Positions 27,463 through 39,415 of a DNA stretch of 64,000 bases are shown piece after piece. The notes under the pieces are model-generated. The model had not been told where the DNA came from, searched no databases, and was given only the letters and a program-made list of their open reading frames with translations. Both the position numbers and the translations under genes were made by a program. The first letter of the stretch is position 1; every line of letters begins with the position of its first letter. This stretch comes from Allacma fusca (taxonomy: Eukaryota > Arthropoda > Collembola > Symphypleona > Sminthuridae), in assembly GCA_947179485.1 (NCBI GenBank), contig OX359248.1, forward strand, positions 54,322,386 to 54,386,385. Reading direction: 5' to 3'.

Positions 27463-27481
27463 AGAGAGAGAGAGAGAGAGA
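27463..27481. repeat. (AG)n microsatellite
   Basis: A pure AG dinucleotide run of about nine units. Confidence 0.93.
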
Positions 27482-30245
27482 CTGCATGTACTCCGCTCTT
27501 ATGCAAACTGATCAACTGACCAGGCCTTGTTTGTCAGTTTTGTAACAAGTACCCCTAACTTTCTGGAACTAATGACGGAGAAAATATTACGTCTTTGTCT
27601 TCTACTTCTAGAAGCCCAAAGAAAATAAATCATAAATGTCAATAGTATGCAAAATGAAACAATCCTATCTATTTCCTGTTGTATGCTTCTGCTCCTGAAT
27701 AATGGGCAAAGTTCCTCCAGGAATGCTACAACATTGCGTTTACTACTAAATGTCGTGCGAAAATATTTTCTACGCCTGCTTACCGTCACGTTTCTCAGAG
27801 TAAGCATTTGCTTGGACGAACTTAATGGACTCATTTGCATTATAACATCCTTTGGAGTAAACAGTAAACAGGACTGTAGGGCAATTACTAGATTATTGGA
27901 AATCAACAAGCTCTTTGGTTATGCTTACGCATTTAGTACTTGTTTTTCCCAGAAGAAATCCAAACTGAAGCACTTTGTTCCGCTGAGACCAGCAATAAAA
28001 AAATCTATAATCAAAGAGACTTAACCTCAGCATCAAACCCATCATTTCATTGTATGCAAACTATATCTAACACACTGAGAGACCATAATATCTCTTATTT
28101 ATTACAAATACTACAAGTACACTATCAGACTCCAGTAGAACAACAATCCTCTAGGAGTAATTTACAAATATACAAATACCAACTTACGAGCTATGTAACT
28201 AGAATCATAAAAATCCCAACTACAAATATGATTGTAACAATCTACGAACGTGATAAACACGAATGATGTAGATATAAAAAATCATTACGTACATATCACA
28301 CCCACAGTAGACGTTTACCTCGTTGGGGTGAATAATTATACATATGTAGATATGTATGTACCCATTGTGCATTTGAGTACTAGCTCTCGTTTCGTGCCCT
28401 GACAATGAGTCAATGAGCAACAACACGTTCCAAGTTAAATTCATACGTTCCAACTACTATATAGAAATTCCGGCTGGGACTTGAATAACAGCGTCTACCA
28501 AGAAATTCTGGAAATCGTTGAACGATCCAAATGCCGTCATGTTTTTCTACTCGTGTTCATGTCTCTGAGAAAGAAAAAAAATCACTGGCCAGTATAATAC
28601 ACGTATTAATAACAACATCAAAGTGTTGCGTCACATGTCTTCTCTAGCATTAATTGCAAATCTTACTATCAGACTATCAGCTCGTAGGCAGAGTCATTTC
28701 ATGTCGTCCATGCTCATACAACCGGTGTTTATCATTCTTTGATTTCGTAAGTCTATTGCATCAGCCTCGGAATGAGCATACAGTTTGTCAATCTGTTAGT
28801 TATTTTTTATAAAACCACTTTTAGTTCCAACTTTACTAAAGATCTATTTTGTACTTTGAACTCCAACTCCACGAGAGAGATTCCTAAATAAAAGCTTTTT
28901 TTTTACAGTCGCTTAGGGTCTGTTTTAGTATTTTTTATCCTCATTGGGGCATTTACAGTATTTCCAAGAGCCACATTTTACTCCTTTCTTTGAGTGGTGC
29001 CCTCACAGATATATTTCAGGGTACAGTAGATCCTGGCTGTAAATATTCTTTTTCAACATAACATAATCTTCAGTACAAGAGCAAAGCATAGTTGGACAAT
29101 CCTGCCCAGCTCTAAGCTTATAAATTATGAAAGTATGCCACCGAAAATCGTGAATTTTATGCATCTGAATTGGTGACAGCGAGAGCGAGCATAATAGAAT
29201 TAGCTTGAATAAGTGTAGCTTTATTCCATATGTACTATATTTCAAAGGAGTTTAGGATTTCCGAGCAAAAAAAGTTCCAAGGAGTAAAAAGAGTACAAGT
29301 AAAGCTTCCTAAAAAGAAATACCCTCCTTAGCAAGACAATTTCATTAAATTGGAGTAATTATGCCTTTTACACTAATTCAGAGCTGACTCATTATTAATA
29401 TGAAAATTTCAGCTGATTACAATGCAGTCTCCCTGGTGACGTCTAGACTTGTGAATCCAATACGGGTACACCCTGCTACACTTGAGCTTCACCATGCGTT
29501 GACACTTAAGTACTTGGAAAACTTGCTCTGACCGCACTTAATACCGACCGGTGAGCTTAAAAATAATTACAAAAAATTAATTTCGTGGAAACTCTGTACG
29601 TAGTAAATTGTAGTGGAAACATATCCCTCTGTACTGTAAGTTCAATGGGACAGGAATACTACGTGAACTCATGTGATAGCCTACGAGCATCAGATGATAA
29701 GACGAGGCTGAAGATGCGGGTTATAGAGTGAGAAGAAGATGCGAGAATGAGGATGAGTCACCGGCTGATTTCATCAGAATGCACCACCTAATAAATTCTC
29801 TACTATTACTTATCGGGTTTAACCTTCAATATGCGTTGGTTGTCTATGTGCTGCCACTCACATGCCTCTGAACTTTAGCACTCAACATACATCCATATGC
29901 ACATGCTCATCCTTACTTTTGCTTTCGTATCCATCCACACAGATTTCAGATCCACAACGGAGAGGGAAACTCCATGACTGTACAGCATTACGTATATGCT
30001 CTTCCTACAACAGGCTCCCTTTCTCTCAGTAATACAATCACTACTATTATTGAAACTATACACAAGCAATAGTCCTCAGCAGTCAGCATCAGTCAAATGT
30101 ATTCTCATATCAACTATTATACTCCTTGTAATGCTACTTTGTAAGATAAATTCTTCTCCGGTGATAGTAAAAGTACCCATTGGCCTTTGCCACGGAATCT
30201 TATGTAATTTATCCCTTCAAATTCTGAACAAATCATTTTTATTTT
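27482..30245. other. Gene-free stretch with some longer open frames
   Basis: Open frames of 108 to 136 codons overlap on opposite strands between 27,499 and 28,266. None has a recognisable domain, signal peptide or convincing splice context, and opposite-strand overlap is typical of chance. No feature is called from them. Confidence 0.5.
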
Positions 30246-32070
30246 GTTATTACAAGAGCACACCATTATAAGACTACTTTCGCGGCTGCTCTTATAACAC
30301 AAGCAATTAACTGCATTTTTACTTGTTCAGCCTAAATGAAAGCATTTCGTTACCACAGCCAAACTTCCCTACTTTTAGGGGTGCTGTTGCTCAAGCAATT
30401 AGCATTTACCATTATTCGGCTTATATGCGAGCCTCCGTTACAAAAGCCTAACTTGTCTTATTATTAAGGTGCTCATGTAATAGCAGCTCAACATTTTTTT
30501 CCTTTATGAAAGCTTTCAATTATGATCAGAGCTGCGCTCAAGTACAAGTATTACTTGACACGTACCAAGTCGGGTCAAGTTCGGGTCAAGTTCGGGTTGA
30601 GCTTTTAAATGTACGTGATAAATAGGGTCAGGTACAAGTAAAAGGGGAATCCGAACTTGGTAATTCAAGTCGGGTAAATTGCAAGTGCAGGTTGAGAAAT
30701 TATACTTGCATCAAAATATCTTGCAAGTGCGAATCTGAGCTCATAGAATACCTGCACCCGAACGTGTAAATGCAAGTATTATTTCAAGTATTTTGATTCT
30801 CAATAAAACGATTTTTCAAATGCCCCACCGGTTCAGTCATACTTTTTCCCGAGAACGAGCTGCTTTCGCGCTCACAATGAAAACGTTACGGACTCGTTAA
30901 GCATACGCATTACTCCGCAATGTTTGGAGGATAAGGACTAGACGAGGGTTCCGTTTGCTTTCGGATTCACACTTCATAGTACACGGGTATTGTAAGTACA
31001 TTTATTTTTTTATATACAAATGAGTTCTCGTGCTCAGAAATAATATTATAGAATTAACAGAAAATGGTCATTCTGCAAAACCGGAGATTGAGAGGAAATT
31101 CAGTTCTACAATTGCCCATCAAGATTTTACATATAATGGGAGTAGAGAATCTTTATGAATTTAATTACTGAAATTAAGTACTTATAATTTTTAATTATTG
31201 GATTTTTTATAAATGGTGTTCGCTTCTTCAAATATCGTCTGTTAATGTTATCAGACACCGTTCGTACTTGTCTTTGCATAAAGGGATGGTTGAAATTTAA
31301 GAAATGCGACGATTATCTCAAGCTGACAATGAGAGCTACTGCGGTAGTACAAAGAATACTGGGGGATGCGTAATAATAGCTGCAGCAATCAGTTTGTTTG
31401 TAATTATGAAGAATAAATATGACCACCTCACTATAACTTCTTAACATCAATCTTTTGTTTTATTAAAATATTCACCACAATTTGTTTCGTAAAATGTAAT
31501 TTTCGTTGTGTTGCAGAAATTATAGTATGAAGTTTTATATTTTAAAAAATTACTTGTAATACTTGAAATTCAAGTTCGGGTTGAAGTTCAGGTTCAAGTT
31601 CGGGTTACACAATTTTGGAACCGAATTGCAGGTATTATTTCAAGTTCAGGTAGCTCAAAATATACTTGGTTAAAATTACTTGAATGGTCAAATACTTGAC
31701 AAGATTCAAAATACCAAGTTCGTGTCCATGCAAATTAATACTTGCTAGTTCAAGTGCAGGTCAAGTTCAAGTTCGGATCCTCAATTTACTTGACCCGAAC
31801 GCAGCTCTGATTATGATGACTCAATTTGCTTTTAGGGGTATTGTGATACACAGAGTTTACTATGTCTTTGGGTCGAATTTTGTTATTTCCAGGGGGGAGG
31901 GGATAATCTTTACAGTGGAAGGACAAAGCATTATTTTTATTTTAGATTATTTTAGAGCCAAATTTTACCAGTACTTATTTTTTATAACTGAAATCGGGAA
32001 TGGTCTTTATTATTTTTTCTTATGCGAGCATTTCCGTAGGTCAAATTTTGTTGTTTTTAGGGTTGATCTT
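30246..32070. repeat. Degenerate repeat region with TTTTAGGGGTG words
   Basis: On both sides of the hAT element at 30,527-31,809, similar segments recur: (T)CAAATTTTG(T)TGTTTTTAGGG and CTTATGCGAGC(A)TTTCCGT. Examples lie near 30,361-30,440, 31,820-31,835, 31,870-31,893 and 32,020-32,058. Removing the transposon makes this a degenerate array with spacing of very roughly 60 to 90 bp. Isolated similar words occur near 10,216 and 40,832. The unit is poorly defined. Confidence 0.4.
30527..31809. mobile_element. Non-autonomous hAT-type element, 1,283 bp
   Basis: The element begins CAGAGCTGCG and ends with the exact reverse complement CGCAGCTCTG. It is flanked by a perfect 8-bp direct repeat ATTATGAT (30,519-30,526 and 31,810-31,817). 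An 8-bp duplication with a CAGxG-type end is the signature of the hAT superfamily. Just inside each end are degenerate arrays of CAAGTTCGGGT-like units (near 30,567-30,600 and 31,565-31,660), the subterminal-repeat layout typical of hAT elements, where transposase binds. No transposase reading frame is present, so it must move in trans. The intact duplication implies a fairly recent insertion. It interrupts the older degenerate repeat region around it. Confidence 0.9.
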
Positions 32071-32145
32071 TCAGCGGGAGTTCATTGGAAGCATGAGGAA
32101 GAGCATGAGCTTCAGCTTTACAGATTTATTAGCAGTAGCCCATAG

Positions 32146-32950
32146 CGCTGTGGTGTGATCGTGACTCTCTGTCTGTCTGTTGTGGATACAAAATTGAAGC
32201 ATTGGATGAGAGCGGTATTTAAACGCCACGTTGTCTCTCGTGTCATGAACTTGACAAAGACTCGAAAAGACTGTTCCCCGCACGCGAAATGATACAAAAT
32301 AAGAAATAATAAACATATGTACAAAGACGAACGAATCTTATTTTTGCATATGCAGTGTAATGTACAAAAAAAGACGAAATCCAAAAGCTTCCCACGTTCG
32401 ATATAGTACACACAGATTCCATGGGACTCATCACACATGTACATACGTCCTATTGACTTTATCATACACACACATGTGACGCTCATAGACCCATCATCAT
32501 GTCACCTTCTCCATGTGTCATCATATTATAAATGGGATTCTTATTCTTCTTGAGGGATTTTTTTGTAGTCTCACATCTGTGCTCATAATTCGGATTTGAA
32601 TTAGTCATTTTTGAATTATTCCAGTTGTAATTTACGGCATGGAATAGAATAATTACAATTGACACTTATTGTGAGCACCATCCTTCCTCATCAGCCCTTT
32701 TGCTCTGGAGTACGGGACTTGACAGGAGAGTTACCTTCAATACTCGTAAGTCCATGGAATTGCCTGATCACATGTGTGTTGGAGTATCTACCTACTCGAT
32801 ATAATCTCTGCTAACTAATTGGCTGACAGTTTATCTCAAAGAAACCAACTTTGCTTAGTTTTTGTCAGATTCATCGGAACAGAGGAAATATTATTGGTTC
32901 TGGTCTTTTGTCTCCTTCTTCTGGAACGTTTGTTGTCATAAGATATAAGA
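32146..32950. other. Gene-free stretch
   Basis: No exon supported. Overlapping minus-strand open frames between 32,071 and 32,665 lack motifs. Base composition is still balanced between strands here, unlike the following segment. Confidence 0.5.
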
Positions 32951-35513
32951 AGAGACAGCTCATGCCGCCGAATCGTCGACGTGGAACGTCAAGGTTTGGA
33001 CCGTGGGGTTTATTCTTCGAAATAATTCAATGATTGTTCCTACTATTGCAGCGTGACCATTGTCCAGTAGTTTTTGCTGATGTTGTTTTGTTGGAGTATT
33101 TATAGCTGTCTATGTCAATATACAGTAGCCAACGGGGAGTTTAATAACGTGATGTCGGAAACGTATGTAGGCCTTTAAAAATCACTTGGATGGTTGACTA
33201 CGGAATTGATGCTCGAACAGATTGAACAGTACAATTTTTATAAGGTTAACTGTGGGCTTGTGCTTTAGAAATGTAATCGTTGTGAATTGTTAATTACAGA
33301 TGAGTAATTTAAATAGTTACACAATGCTTGCCTGTTCCGATTGATGAGGTCGATGTTTGCTTAGGTGCGGGTGAGACGGGACGTTTCTGGAATTTGAAAG
33401 ACTGATCATCCCTGTTTGATCAAGTTTGATGTGTGCTGGAGTACAATATAATTATATAATTGAATCTGCTTGTATGTTCTACTGAGTAGTTTGTAATGGT
33501 TGTATTATTTAGTGCTGGAGTAGAGTTTAATGACGGTTATTATTGAAGAGGAATAATGAGTGATGATGTGTGTGGTGGTGATCGTAGGTCTGGTAGTGGA
33601 TGATTGTTTTTTTGGGTATGAATTTCTCCACAGATTCAGTTAAGGGTAGTAATAATATTGTCGGTGGAGTCGTGGAAGTTTTATGAGGGCAATTGTGGGT
33701 GCTTGAAGTGAGTGAATAGAGTCAATATTCTGTGGAGCTGTTTTAGAGCAGTGTTGTGGATTTTTTTAAAGGAAGATCATTAATATTGTAAGCAGGAATT
33801 GGAATATATAAGTCAGGTATTGGATCCCTACCATGCATTATTCATTTGTGTGAAGGCATTTGGGAAGATTTTAGCTGAGGGTTTCACTTTGAAGTTAAAT
33901 GAGCATTTCAACTGCCTTCAGTGTCGCTAGTAATTGTGAGTCAGGAAGGAAGGGAATATTTTAGGAGTGACATTCTTTATATTTAGGGAAGTACATACGT
34001 CTTGTGAGTAAGTAGTTCAGTTCCTCACGTCACGTAAGGAATTGATTTTTATTAAAAATATGGATGGGGTATTATTAAGTGCCTTAGTCCGTGTTCTGTT
34101 GGTTGTATGGAGAGTAAAGGATTATTTATATTTATGGTGATTATGGAATTCATTTTGGGTTATTGACAAGCACTCATGCGAAGTGGTTTTTTTTTCTTGG
34201 ATTTAACAGGTGAAATATCAATGACCATTACCGGGCCAGCTTATGAATGTAACGACGAGTGATTTACTGTTAATTGCTGTAGTGTCAGTAGCGTGGCTTA
34301 TCTTAAGTCACTCTTCTCTGACTTCAATTGACTCGTGTGTCCCATTACTTGGATTGGGAAGGAGGTAAAAACAATTTTGATGTAATATAGTTATGCTCTC
34401 GTTATTTTTCCTGTAGCCGGTTGTAACTTGTTAAAATTGTAATTTGCAATATGATTGGCTTGGTGATGGAGCAAAGGGACAGGGGCAGTTTTTATGGAAT
34501 ATTCGTGAAAATGTTCTAGAACAGGGTGGAATTTGACTTGATTTGAATACCAAGCCCGAGTAGTGGCCTGCGAGCTATTAAGGATTTGATGTGCCGTATT
34601 ATGGAAAATTTGCAATTTATTGGACTCATTTGAATATGAAATGAAACGCATATAGGAAATGGGGGAGAGGAAGATTGGAGAATTGTAAAGAAAATATTAT
34701 TTGAAAGACCAGGATGTGTCCATATGCATGCCTGAGTGTTAGAAAAACATGAAGAGAACTAAGCCGGTCATGTATGGTTGTCAAAGGAGGCAGAAGGATA
34801 TAGGAATTTTATCTGAAGGTTCATGAGCCATTTAAGAATGTCAGTTATCTTTGTAGGGTTCGTGGTGAGAGAGAATTACATTGGTCAGAGGCTGCATTCC
34901 TCTTTTCGGACTGCTTTTGTTTCTTTTTACTGTAAAAGTCATAGGGATAACATTGTGCGTTATTATGCTTTGTATGTATATGTATTAATTTATGATTACT
35001 TTGAATGTGAGATATTTTTCCGCATATGGCTAAATTTCAAATGAGTCTTTGCCATTCACAGGTTAATGAATTTTCTTGCGAGAGTGTCGCAGAACTTTTC
35101 ACTTGATCGGGTGACTTTGTCCAGGAAGCATCTCATTTGATTTTTTCCAAGTCCTCTGTAAACATTTGGTTCAAGAAAATTACCATCTAACGACGTAACT
35201 ATATATTTTGTTACTAGTCCAGAAATCGAATTGGTTTGTTGTTTTCGTGGGAGTGAAGATTAATTGCAAGTGTGAAGAAACGGCGTCAAGAGTTGATCAA
35301 AATACGTCTCTATTTTGACCAAGGACTGTTGAGCGTGTGAGTGTGAATTGGAAGGAATATTTTTTATTCTGAGGAGACGATTTGCTTCAATTAGTATTTG
35401 AACTGATAGTGTCGTAGAGAGCATTAGGTAATAGATTTATTTTAGGGGATTTTTTAAGCTAGAGTTTTAGTATTATCCAAGTGACACGTCAACGGCAGTA
35501 GCCAGAAATTGCA
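32951..35513 (+). other. Probable transcribed 5' region of the LARP6-like gene
   Basis: Between about 33.0 and 35.5 kb the plus strand is clearly richer in G and T than in C and A; long stretches such as 33,540-33,780 have hardly any C. In animals such skew is commonly seen in transcribed introns. A more CpG-containing patch near 32,960-33,010 could be a 5' non-coding exon. A TTGCAG acceptor ends at 35,514, seven bases before the ATG of the next gene. My inference is that one or more 5' UTR exons and introns lie here. No TSS or donor is pinned down. Confidence 0.4.
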
Positions 35514-35520
35514 GAAGGTG

Positions 35521-37965
35521 ATGTGGAAGTTGAAGAGTGAAGGAGCAGCCGTGGCGGTCGGGGAAGAAGCGACTGAGAACACATGGCTTCGCCCGTCCCC
35601 AGCAATGTATAAATTGCTGGCTGCAGCTCATTTGACTCAGTCTGTCTTGAACGCTGTAGCTTGTCTCATATTTGTCAGTCTAACGAAACTGTGGGCTTGT
35701 TTGCACACTAAGTTTGTGGATCCTGTGTGGAAGTCACTGTGTGCTAATTTCCAAGAGTATCAGCAGATTGTTACACCAGTCTACCTAACTGAAGACAATT
35801 CTATCCCAACTATTGTTGTGACTACGACAGAACCAGAAGAGTCAGTTGAAGCAGAACCCACAGACAGGGCAGAAACCCAAAGCAACTTTTCACAAGTATT
35901 TGATCGAAAAGAAGAAAATAAAACAGATTCAATCATGACCATTGAGGTCCCAGCCGAGTGCCCACCACCTTCAGCACTTCCAGTGCTCAGAATCAATTCG
36001 GTGAATATTGAGGATCCACTTCTGGACTCCACACAATTCATCATGTCCTCATCGGATGGTGAGGAGCAAGAGCAAGACCGAGACCCAATTTTTACTGATA
36101 GCGAATTGTCATCCTCAAATGAAGGTGGCCAGTTGGTGCGTCGAGATAGTGACACTAGTGATGTCTCCTCCAATGATGGATCTGCAGAAGACATGGTGAT
36201 TGCTCCCGCACCGGAAGTAGCTTCTAAGATCATTTCTCAGGTCGAGAATATGTTCTCAGATGACCATTTGGCAAAGGATGGATTTCTTTTGAAACATGTT
36301 CGCCGTCGCTCCGATGGCTTCGTCTCTTTGAAACTCGTCGCTGGTTTGAGGAAAGTAAAACAGATTTCACGGGAATTCCCGACTATTCTAAATGCCCTCA
36401 AACAGTCCGACAAGTTGGAAGTCAATGATGAAGGAACGAAGATCCGCAGAGTGGAACCTTTGACCCCAACCTTGAAAGCACTTCCCATTGCTTCACAGAA
36501 GAATAAGGAGAAGGAAGTTTTATCAAAGTCACCATCCTCTTCTGGTGATGATTTACCTGGCCGGTGAGTTTAATTGCCTTACTTTCATTTTTTGCTTAGT
36601 AATATTCAATTACAACTGCCTCTCATTTGGAGACTCTCTATGAGTTGTGAGTACGTGTCCCAGGTCATCGTATTCAGTAATTATTTCTAATATAGAAGTC
36701 ACTCCCAAGGGACAAGTCTGAATAACTTTCAAATATTCAAGTTCAAGCTGTTTTTTCTCATTTTTATTCAAACTAGTTTTAGATGGGATGACGTGTAACT
36801 GAATGTAAAGCTAATGAGAAAGTTGTTAAAATGTAGGACTATGTCTCGTTTTCCCTTAAAATCTTGTAGTTAAGTGCCTCTGAGCATTGACGACGACCCA
36901 GCGTCTCTTCTTATTAAGTTTTCACATCATGCCTTTTTTCTCATGTAAATTCATATCATTCGTATGCTTATGGCCCGGTCAGGAGAGAAACTGTAGATAC
37001 TCGCAAATCATTTGTATTACAAAGTTTACATTTTCACCCTATGACTATCATGTAGTACATCTTTACCTCTATTGAGGCTACGTTCTTACAAGAGAGAGAG
37101 AGAGAGGCAGTGTTAGTTGATACCAAAGTATAAGTAGTCGTGAAGTCGTACAAGTGGTGGGCTGAGTGATAATATTAATACTAATGTATACCTGAATTTT
37201 TTCTTACAGAAATGCTAATGGGGTATGTTTGAGTTTCTCCACGGGCTTCACCGTCTCTGCTGACAACAACAAGGAAAATAAGAGGCAATTTGGAAGAAAT
37301 GCAAAGAGAAATAGTAAGGACTTCGGACTTGGACAAAAGGATCAGCAGCAATATAATAATCAACAACACAAACAACTCAGCCGTCAGAATTGCAATGCTA
37401 ACAATAATGGTGAGTTACTCATTTATGATTGCATATGATACTTATGACTACTTTCTGCCAGTTTTACCGGAAGCTCAGTATTGTATAGTAGTTTACATTT
37501 TTATTCAGTTCATATTGTTCCGGAAAATGGGCTTTCCCTAGGATTGCTGAGCCAAAAACCCCCACTCAATAGATTGCATGAATGAATGGACAAAGTTTAC
37601 ATTGAGCATTTGACTAAAAGTTGTTTTATTTTGCTTACTCTTTAGAACGTGAAATAGTACTGAGACGCCGAGGTGGTTCCTTGCCAATTGCCATGGGACC
37701 CATTCACACCTCCCAACGTCCCGCGAGTACATACTTATCACCCAACTCATCCCCACCGAATAATTTCCTTCCGTCCAGACCCAAGTCGAATAGTTACTGT
37801 GAAGGACTGATGACTTCCTCCACGATGAGTCCTTGGCTTGCGCGTCGCAAGGCAGCCTCAGAGGGTAATGTGATAATCTCAAGTGTTATTCGTCAACCGC
37901 GTGGTCCGGATGGAACTAGAGGGTTTGCCCCGGGCCCTCGTCCACTTCTCATTCAAGCGAATTGA
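35521..37965 (+). CDS. LARP6-type La-related protein (three exons, no RRM)
   Basis: Exons 35,521-36,563, 37,210-37,409 and 37,646-37,965 join in frame across GT-AG introns (GTGAGT donors) into 520 residues. Residues about 235-313 form a La motif with FSDDHL, FLLKHVRRRSDGFVSLKL and KIRRVEP, the pattern of LARP6, an RNA-binding protein acting in translation and mRNA localisation. The C-terminus (476-520) is a SUZ-C-like motif with SPWLARRK and RQPRGPDGTRGF, also as in LARP6. LARP6 normally has an RRM-like domain directly after the La motif. Here that place holds a low-complexity Ser/Lys stretch and a Gln/Asn-rich exon 2, and intron 1 (646 bp) hides no RRM. Residues about 30-62 are hydrophobic, possibly membrane-associating. 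Residues 170-225 are Ser/acidic. The start is the first ATG after an in-frame stop at 35,482; ATG at codon 29 (35,605) is an alternative. Confidence 0.9.
36564..37209 (+). other. Intron 1 of the LARP6-like gene
   Basis: Donor GTGAGT follows CCG, and the acceptor is TTCTTACAG. The split is after the second base of an Arg codon. It contains an (AG)n run at 37,091-37,106. I searched its frames for an RRM and saw none. Confidence 0.88.
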
Positions 37966-38784
37966 GTCGTTGATAACTAATAATTAATATATTATTATTA
38001 CTACTAATCACCAGTTATGTAGTGAGTCATGATAGTTTTGTTCTCCATGTTTTTAAACTGGACGTTATTATCATCATTACATGATATAGCTTGTACATAT
38101 TTATTGTTACACTGTTTTTAGTACGCTCCGACAGGAAGGAAGCGTACGCAAAGCGTTTTTCGTTATGTATTTAGTTGGAGAGACAACCATTTGAATCGAA
38201 TTTATTTATAAAACATTTATTATTACATATTTACTTTACACTACACATATACATTTATGTGAGAAGACTGAAGAAAAAGAGAGAGAAGCCGTGAGTGCAG
38301 AATACTTGTAGCTTATTTTTTGTCAAAGCTAATTTAATAATAATGTTGCTATTGTTGATAATAGCTAATTTATAAGTATAAAATAGTAACAAAAATATAA
38401 ATAATATTTGGGAAAAAATACAAAAATGATTATATTATCCTCGTTAGAGAAATTGTGAGAGTGACTGAATTATTGTGATGATTTGATCCAAGGATTCAAA
38501 ATAGTAATCCAAGTCAAAAGAATACTTATAGATATTTAGTAGAAAAAATGAGGAGACGAAACTGAACGAATGCGATTTTGTATGATTTGTAGTTTTTTTC
38601 AGCGTTGACACGATCTGTGTGATGAGTCAGACATTTTCTCTGAGTTTTGTTGTTTAGCTTTGACGACGAGTTAATCGTTTGATTGTCTTCAAATATGACT
38701 GTTGTTGGTTATAGGTTTACTCTTATTATCACATTTCAATTGTAATCACGTATTAGTTTTATTTTTCAATCGTTATTATCACTC

Positions 38785-38810
38785 ATATATATAATATATA
38801 TTATATATAT
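38785..38810. repeat. 26-bp perfect AT palindrome
   Basis: The alternating TA sequence is an exact inverted repeat centred between 38,797 and 38,798. It lies in the likely 3' UTR of the LARP6-like gene and could fold into a weak hairpin. It may simply be a TA microsatellite with one phase switch on each side. Confidence 0.8.
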
Positions 38811-39394
38811 AATTTCACTATTGTATTACAAACAATTACGCTACAGTTGTCCAGAGCACTTTTGCTATCCCGAGTTTTATTTGCTTTAACTCGTAACTAA
38901 TCTTCTAGCTCTTATATAGTAATTAAGTTACTACATATACTGTGCTTTACGTTACACTTCCCCATGTACTACTATAATAATTATTAATGATTATAGTTTC
39001 TTGAACCACTTTAAGTATTTCTCTTTATTTCTCTTCCTTCCTTAATTATAAATGATTATATATCCTTATAAATATATACAATATTAATGTCAGTCAAGTA
39101 TTTTGAAACTAAACTCTTGATCATGTTCTGCTATATTACAATAACAATGTTTTTTAAAGAATATTTGTTGGTTTCCTCAATTTGTTCCTTCATGCATAGA
39201 AAGTTCTACGCTTTTTACGTTGATAATTTCTGTGCAGATATCTCGTACACTAATAATAGTGAACCAGCTAGATACACACATGATTATATTTAGGAAAGAT
39301 GCTGATGGTACATTTAACTGCATATTAATCCCATAACGGTATACATGGAGGAAATTGTATACAGATTTTGACTCGTGTTATTGATATGAGCTGA

Positions 39395-39400
39395 AATAAA
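39395..39400 (+). terminator. Candidate poly(A) signal
   Basis: First canonical AATAAA after the LARP6-like stop codon, in the context CTGAAATAAAAAAC, with T/G-containing sequence from about 39,420. Cleavage would fall near 39,415. Confidence 0.45.
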
Positions 39401-39415
39401 AAACACTTTCAATAA

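Larger units (their letters stand above)
37966..39415 (+). other. Probable 3' UTR of the LARP6-like gene
   Basis: Very AT-rich sequence after the stop codon. The first canonical AATAAA I find downstream is at 39,395-39,400, giving a 3' UTR of about 1.45 kb. Within it a GTACGCT...AGCGTAC stem lies near 38,121-38,147, and a 26-bp perfect TA palindrome lies at 38,785-38,810. The extent is inferred only from the poly(A) signal. Confidence 0.5.

Noticed and set aside
27499-28266. Overlapping open frames of 108-136 codons on both strands
   Set aside because: No domain, signal peptide or splice context, and opposite-strand overlap suggests a chance stop-poor patch.
31684-32145. 153-codon plus-strand open frame
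   Set aside because: It starts inside the hAT element and crosses its end into the degenerate repeat region, so it is two unrelated sequences joined by insertion.
35781-36233. 150-codon minus-strand frame
   Set aside because: Lies antisense within exon 1 of the LARP6-like gene; its Ser-rich content mirrors the coding strand.
37538-37882. 114-codon minus-strand frame
   Set aside because: Antisense shadow of LARP6-like exon 3, which carries the SUZ-C motif.
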